7,863 nucleotides of DNA from JAQVUB01 sp033809415 (GTDB taxonomy: Bacteria; Verrucomicrobiota; Lentisphaeria; Oligosphaerales; Oligosphaeraceae). Of this stretch, positions 5,228 to 7,863 are shown piece after piece. Position numbers and translations under genes: made by a program. Below the pieces are notes generated by a model. The model was not told the origin of the DNA. It was given only the letters and a program-made list of their open reading frames with translations, and ran no database searches. Positions within the stretch are counted from its first letter, which is position 1. Each line of letters begins with the position of its first letter. The stretch spans positions 1 to 7,863 of the forward strand of contig JAPXLT010000230.1 in NCBI GenBank assembly GCA_033809415.1, given 5' to 3'.

Positions 5228-6520
5228 ATGTTTGAAGAGATTCCTGCCATTCGTCCGGATTACGATCAGCCCAATTACGATGAGGAAAAAGTAGCGCCTT
5301 TTACGCTCGAGGATCCTCTGGCATTTGCAGACGGCACGAAATTGACCTCACCGGAGCAATGGCCCAGGCGCCGTGCGGAAATCCTGGACATCTTCGCACG
5401 TGAAATGTACGGGCAGGAACCCCCGAAGCCGGAAGCGCTGGTCGTGGAAAAAGTGGAGGAGTGCCCCGAGGCGCTGGCGGGCTTTGCCGTGCGCAGTCAA
5501 TACCAAATGTGGTTCAAGCAGGATAAATCGGGACCTTCCGTCCGCTGGATTGTATTTCGTCCACGCTACACCAAGCAGCCTGTTCCTGTCATTCTTTTTC
5601 TGAATTATCGGGGGAACCACGAACTTGTATATGATCAGGAAATCCCGGTTCCCCAGGGATGGGTTCGCAAAGGGCCATTTACGGGTGGTCATTGTTCATC
5701 GGAAAAGACCCGCGGCATCATGTGCGATCCACGATCCGACACCGTCTTTCCCATCGGCATGTTGCTGGCCCGTGGCTTTGCGGTAATGAGCGCCTGCTAC
5801 TCTGAAGTCTCCCCTGATCCGACTGCCGAGGAAACCGACCCCAAATACAAGCAGCAGACTTTTGCTTATACTGGAGTGTTCTCCCTATGGGGAAAGCGGG
5901 ATGAAAACAGGACTGACAATCCCACTGCGCTGGGTGCCTGGGCCTGGAGCCTCTCCCGCGGATTGGACCTGGCCGAGCAAATCCCCGAATTGGATGCCAG
6001 CAAGTCCGTAGTCACAGGCTGTTCCCGGCTGGGCAAAGCCGCCTTTCTCGCAGCCGCACGAGACGAACGTTTTGCAGTTTGTGTGCCGAATCAGTGCGGT
6101 GGCGGTGGCATTTGCCTTGCAAAACGGGATTTCGGAGAGTGTATCGGAACAGAAATGCGGATGTTTACCCACTGGTACTGCAAGGCCTACGCAAAATATG
6201 CGAAAAATCCCCCGCTCTTGCTGAATTTTGATCAGCACCTGCTGCTGGCGACCATCGCTCCGCGCCGCGTTCTGGTGCAGGGCTTTGGCCCTAATGACTG
6301 GATGGATACCAAGGGCGAATATCTGGCCTGCCGCGCCGCATCGCCTACCTGGGAGTTTCTAAAACTGCCGGGTATGCCGGGCAAAGCGTATCCAGACTAT
6401 TTTGACACTTCGGCAATCGGCCCCTACCTCGGCTACGTCCGACGCCGCGAGAACCACGGCATTGCAGCATACGATTGGGTCTGGCTGCTGGACTTCGCCA
6501 CAAAAGCCTTCCAGATGTAG
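5228..6520 (+). CDS. CE15-family carbohydrate esterase (glucuronoyl-esterase-like)
   Basis: Alpha/beta hydrolase resembling carbohydrate esterase family 15, whose known members hydrolyse ester bonds between lignin alcohols and 4-O-methylglucuronic acid on xylan. From the chosen start it has 430 aa. The nucleophile motif GCSRLGKA has S266. The segment PNQCGGGG (287-294) occupies the place of fungal QESGAGG and puts Gln289 at the canonical acid position. The bacterial-type loop GPNDWMDTKGEYLA (354-367) offers D357 or D360 as the acid, and ENHGIAAYDW (408-417) supplies H410. DPLAFADGT and the FAREMYGQEPP segment (56-66) are also typical. No signal peptide is visible, whereas many CE15 enzymes are exported, so this one may act on oligosaccharides in the cytoplasm. 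It is convergent with the next gene, 46 bases away. Substrate specificity is inferred. Confidence 0.85.
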   Translation: MFEEIPAIRPDYDQPNYDEEKVAPFTLEDPLAFADGTKLTSPEQWPRRRAEILDIFAREMYGQEPPKPEALVVEKVEECPEALAGFAVRSQYQMWFKQDKSGPSVRWIVFRPRYTKQPVPVILFLNYRGNHELVYDQEIPVPQGWVRKGPFTGGHCSSEKTRGIMCDPRSDTVFPIGMLLARGFAVMSACYSEVSPDPTAEETDPKYKQQTFAYTGVFSLWGKRDENRTDNPTALGAWAWSLSRGLDLAEQIPELDASKSVVTGCSRLGKAAFLAAARDERFAVCVPNQCGGGGICLAKRDFGECIGTEMRMFTHWYCKAYAKYAKNPPLLLNFDQHLLLATIAPRRVLVQGFGPNDWMDTKGEYLACRAASPTWEFLKLPGMPGKAYPDYFDTSAIGPYLGYVRRRENHGIAAYDWVWLLDFATKAFQM

Positions 6521-6525
6521 ACAGA

Positions 6526-6554
6526 TTTTTCCGCGCTTTCCGTGTTTTCCGTGG
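6526..6554. repeat. short 'ttccgtg' repeat in the convergent gap
   Basis: The 46-base gap between two convergent genes contains tttttccgcg, ctttccgtg and ttttccgtgg in tandem. It is similar in style to the 'tttcgtg' repeat at 239-284 and may be a remnant of the same dispersed family. I see no convincing terminator hairpin. Confidence 0.4.
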
Positions 6555-6566
6555 ACAGAAAAAGAG

Positions 6567-7863
6567 TTACGGGGTAAGCACGGTTCCCTTTCCAGGTATC
6601 AGTTCGAGGAAAATGGTACGGGGAGTCCCATTGACAGGATGCCAGAGGAACTCTGCGCGGTCATTGGCCGAGGTGATCCGAACGGAATCCGCGCCAATGA
6701 TCTCGACAGCCGGAATATCCGCCTCCATGGGTTCTAGGACGCCACTGTCCAGGACAGTCAGGATTTTTGCCTGGCGCTCGATGATGGAAGTATCGAATTG
6801 CTGGAAAGGCGTGATGACGCGAGCGGGCTTCACATTGCCCTCGATCATCCAGTCGGTATTCAACGCCATAAGCTGTCCGCATTTTCCATCCAGAGGCCGC
6901 CAAGTCCAGAACACCTCGCCTGACTCCTCCTCGATGCGGTAGTCGCTGCGATTGCGGCTGGCCAGACCTGCCAGGAGTGCGCCCGCCAGATCAGCCAGTT
7001 TTTCATGTCCGGGATAGGCCAGCGTAGTGAGGCACCATACTTCACCCTGGCCAAGCCTGAACCGTACCGCCAGCGGCGCATTGGTGCGGACATCAACCGC
7101 GACCACTTCGGCACCGGCCAGTTCGATAGCGGCGACCGGACAAGCACCATCCTCCTCGGCACCGCGCCAGGTATCCCGCGATTGCACAGGAATCTTTTCG
7201 AAACCCGGCAGCAAAAAGCGGAATTCACCGCTGAACTCCGTCGCCGCGCCCTTGACCCGAATGCCTGCCAATTCGGAGAGATCGCCACCGTTCCACAGGG
7301 GCATCGCCGCTACGTTTTCGAGGATATCACGGTCAGCGCTGATGCAGAATTCAGGAAGACCAATCAGCAGCGTGCCGCCATTCTGGACGAATTGCACCAT
7401 CTTCCGGTGATCCTCGGCAATCATCGTATTCCAGCCGAATTGGATGGCCAGCTTGTGCTCCTGCCAGTATTCCAGAGGTGCTTCAACCGGCAAGCGGTTG
7501 AAATCGCCGTATGGCGTCCCGCTGAAGTAAAAACGGCGCATGTCGTGCTTCTGCATGAACGGATGGGTTGACGCACCCGGCATCAGAATATCCGCAAGCT
7601 GAAAGACCTTTTCAGGCTGGCAGTGGCGCCAAGACGGCTTGTCGCTCCGCCCGAATTTTCCCCAGACGGAGTAGTCGGGATCCTGTTCCGATCCGCAGAT
7701 AAAGCCGCTGAACGGCGATGTGTACCTGCCTTCAATGAGGGCAATGGCCGGCCTGGAACGCCCTTGGCGCGGATGCGTTTTGGCAAATTGGAAGAACCAG
7801 CGGGTCATATCACGCTTGCCCTTGGTGAGCAGATCATCCCAGCACTGGCGCTCTTCCTTGAAC
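6567..7863 (-). CDS. C-terminal part of a large uncharacterised protein, probably a glycosidase-type enzyme with a GATase1-like domain
   Basis: The frame is open through the right edge, with 18 more codons before the first in-window ATG at 7808, so the true start lies outside and about 431 residues are visible. Counting from that Met, the segment around 19-110 (IALIEGRYTSPFSGFICGSE, LMPGASTHPF, FYFSGTPYGDFNRLPVEAP) looks like a conserved enzyme core. Residues 110-155 (LAIQFGWNTM ... MVQFVQNGGTLLIGLP) resemble the glutamine-amidotransferase-like or trimerisation domain that follows the barrel in GH42-type and related glycosidases. LGQGEVWCLTTLAYPGHEKL near 250-270 closes that domain, and a beta-rich tail with LMALNTDWMIEGN follows. 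No signal peptide can be judged. I cannot assign a family or substrate; the sugar-enzyme reading comes from domain style and from the CE15 neighbour. Confidence 0.6.
   Translation of the reverse strand, partial: FKEERQCWDDLLTKGKRDMTRWFFQFAKTHPRQGRSRPAIALIEGRYTSPFSGFICGSEQDPDYSVWGKFGRSDKPSWRHCQPEKVFQLADILMPGASTHPFMQKHDMRRFYFSGTPYGDFNRLPVEAPLEYWQEHKLAIQFGWNTMIAEDHRKMVQFVQNGGTLLIGLPEFCISADRDILENVAAMPLWNGGDLSELAGIRVKGAATEFSGEFRFLLPGFEKIPVQSRDTWRGAEEDGACPVAAIELAGAEVVAVDVRTNAPLAVRFRLGQGEVWCLTTLAYPGHEKLADLAGALLAGLASRNRSDYRIEEESGEVFWTWRPLDGKCGQLMALNTDWMIEGNVKPARVITPFQQFDTSIIERQAKILTVLDSGVLEPMEADIPAVEIIGADSVRITSANDRAEFLWHPVNGTPRTIFLELIPGKGTVLTP

Noticed and set aside
7005..7571. 188-codon plus-strand frame opposite the large minus-strand gene
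   Set aside because: It is antisense to a longer frame with better protein-like composition and recognisable segments; it looks like a high-GC shadow.
1..7863. CRISPR array, tRNA or insertion sequence
   Set aside because: No regularly spaced 25-40-base repeats with unique spacers, no cloverleaf-like sequence that I could see, and no transposase-like reading frame.

Overview
The window looks like chromosomal DNA from a free-living, polysaccharide-degrading bacterium. Verrucomicrobiota, Lentisphaerota, Kiritimatiellota or Planctomycetota are plausible. That guess rests on three things: a glucuronoyl-esterase-like CE15 gene, a long sugar-enzyme-like protein, and intergenic filler rich in short dispersed motifs of the types 'ttcgtgcctttcgtggtta' and 'ccgcagattacgcagatt', which I associate with those phyla from memory. 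The phylum is an inference. The window has no rRNA, tRNA, transposase or CRISPR array that I can see.

Layout. Bases 1-642 hold no gene I accept: microsatellite-like tandem repeats (11-bp units at 4-46, 9-bp units at 52-130), a terminator-like hairpin in a 'cgtg' repeat (239-284), and copy 1 of a local repeat (418-576) with a possible sigma70-type promoter. A + strand gene for a multidomain metallophosphoesterase follows (best start 643, end 2427). Copy 2 of the same repeat (2434-2565) sits directly downstream, again with a promoter-like pair. Next comes a compact type II restriction-modification cassette. It consists of a C5-cytosine DNA methyltransferase (2647-3768, TTG start) whose 3' end overlaps by 17 bp a NotI-family restriction endonuclease (3752-4861). 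After a hairpin, possibly a terminator (4893-4922), a gene-free stretch holds a roughly 205-bp imperfect palindrome (4949-5153). The CE15 esterase follows (5228-6520, +). It faces the C-terminal part of a large minus-strand protein (6567 to the right edge), whose 5' end lies outside the window.

How the parts work together. The methyltransferase and endonuclease are a self-contained pair: the methylase would protect the host site and the NotI-like nuclease would cut unmodified DNA. The cassette looks more AT-rich than the CE15 and minus-strand genes and lies between two repeat blocks, which fits acquisition by transfer. The phosphoesterase (CBM9-like domain, purple-acid-phosphatase-type Fn3 domain, calcineurin-like domain) and the two genes on the right are ordinary catabolic accessory genes with no obvious functional link to the cassette.

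The most notable observations are: the NotI-like enzyme paired with a 5mC methylase and having an unusually wide active-site spacing; a 91%-identical repeat placing the same promoter-like sequence at a similar distance before two unrelated genes; the long palindrome; and the CE15 enzyme with Gln at the canonical acid position and no visible signal peptide.
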